From NCBI GenBank assembly GCA_021443045.1, contig JABUUT010000068.1, positions 1-7,187 of the forward strand: 7,187 bases of DNA, in the 5' to 3' direction. Made by a program: the position numbers and the translations under genes. The notes below the pieces were generated by a model. That model was given only the letters and a program-made list of their open reading frames with translations, did no database searches and was not told the origin of the DNA. This document shows, one piece after another, positions 6,829 to 7,187 of this stretch (position 1 is its first letter; every line of letters begins with the position of its first letter). The DNA comes from Fibrobacteraceae bacterium (lineage in GTDB: Bacteria; Fibrobacterota; Fibrobacteria; Fibrobacterales; Fibrobacteraceae).

Positions 6829-7187
6829 GTGAAAAATGCCATTTTACTGCACTTTTGTAAGAAAAAAACTACATGACTAGATGCGTTTACACAGTCTTAC
6901 ACGAAGTTTTGTAAAATATGCCCTAAAAGAAACTATTCCACACAAATAGTCCACACTACCCAGCAAGCCAAAAATACATAAAATACCCTTAAAAACCTAG
7001 AAAACTAATGTTTACCATTACCAAACTAATGAGAGAAACACAACATGATGGAAAGGGGGGAGACGGTTGTCAGTTATCGGTGGTCAGCGGTGAGGTCGCG
7101 ACTTCGTCGCTTTGAGGCGTGAGGTCGTTCTGTCATTGCGCTATGCGCTTGACTTTGGGCCTCAGCAATAAAAACAAGCAAGCTTGT
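6829..7187. other. Gene-free stretch upstream of the operon
   Basis: I see no protein gene or recognisable RNA gene here. The left part (6829-7050) is A+T rich, with short inverted repeats such as ACTATT/AATAGT at 6932-6950, and probably contains the operon promoter, although no pair of boxes stands out. The right part is a more G+C-rich repeat mosaic (see the repeat entry). The last 14 bases (7174-7187) form the perfect inverted repeat ACAAGC-AA-GCTTGT, perhaps the stem of a terminator cut by the window edge. Confidence 0.6.
7065..7148. repeat. Mosaic of short direct and inverted repeats, possible dispersed intergenic element
   Basis: GGTTGTCAG (7065-7073) recurs as GGTGGTCAG (7079-7087), and GTGAGGTCG occurs twice (7090-7098 and 7119-7127). 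Between and after them are small hairpins: GCGAC-TTC-GTCGC (7098-7110) and GCGC-TAT-GCGC (7138-7148). The block is compact, more G+C rich than the flanking leader DNA, and has no sustained reading frame. This is the look of a dispersed intergenic repeat family; that other copies exist in the genome is inference. Confidence 0.55.

Noticed and set aside
6841..6846. TAAAAT on the minus strand as a -10 box for the operon
   Set aside because: Matches the consensus at five of six places, but only a T-run stands at the -35 distance, and such words are expected by chance in A+T-rich DNA.
7029..7122. Two overlapping small open frames of 28 and 25 codons on the plus strand (starts at 7029 and 7045)
   Set aside because: Both run into the repeat mosaic, have no clear ribosome-binding site, and encode low-information Arg- or Ser-rich peptides.
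7065..7148. Possible CRISPR array or tRNA gene
   Set aside because: Repeats are only nine bases long with unequal spacing and no spacer-repeat pattern, and no cloverleaf or TTCGA-type T-loop can be built.

Overview
The window looks like a chromosomal piece of a Gram-negative, diderm bacterium with moderate G+C. The best guess is Fibrobacter or a close relative. This is inferred from the serine-rich linker behind the lipobox of the 567-residue lipoprotein, from the mix of outer-membrane channel, periplasmic adaptor and lipoprotein genes, and from the style of the intergenic repeat at the right end. No rRNA or marker gene confirms it.

Every gene found is on the minus strand, so the window reads biologically from right to left. 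Positions 7187 to 6688 hold no convincing gene. They contain a mosaic of short repeats (about 7065-7148), a hairpin with a T-tract reading on the plus strand (6793-6828), and a perfect 6-bp inverted repeat (6705-6720) just before the first gene.

Five tightly packed genes follow, separated by only 8-21 nt: a DUF4956 inner-membrane protein (6687-6004), a HlyD-type periplasmic adaptor (5989-4883), a divergent TolC-like outer-membrane factor (4874-3498), a VTC-domain polyphosphate-polymerase-like protein (3486-2668), and an outer-membrane lipoprotein with three lamin-tail domains (2646-943). A stem-loop with a T-tract (879-910) closes this operon. Immediately after it lies the 5' part of a second, more ordinary TolC-family gene (866 to beyond the left edge), probably the first gene of another transcription unit.

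The most interesting point is the composition of the five-gene operon. DUF4956 and VTC-domain proteins are frequent genomic neighbours, often together with CotH-type proteins that can carry lamin-tail domains. Here that set has an adaptor and an outer-membrane channel inserted into the same operon, with no ABC, MFS or RND transporter in sight. A reasonable hypothesis is a trans-envelope system in which the VTC-like enzyme makes or senses a polyanion such as polyphosphate in the cytoplasm, DUF4956 is the inner-membrane component, HlyD and TolC-like proteins bridge the periplasm, and the lamin-tail lipoprotein acts at the outer membrane. The individual families are well supported by sequence. 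The joint function is inference.
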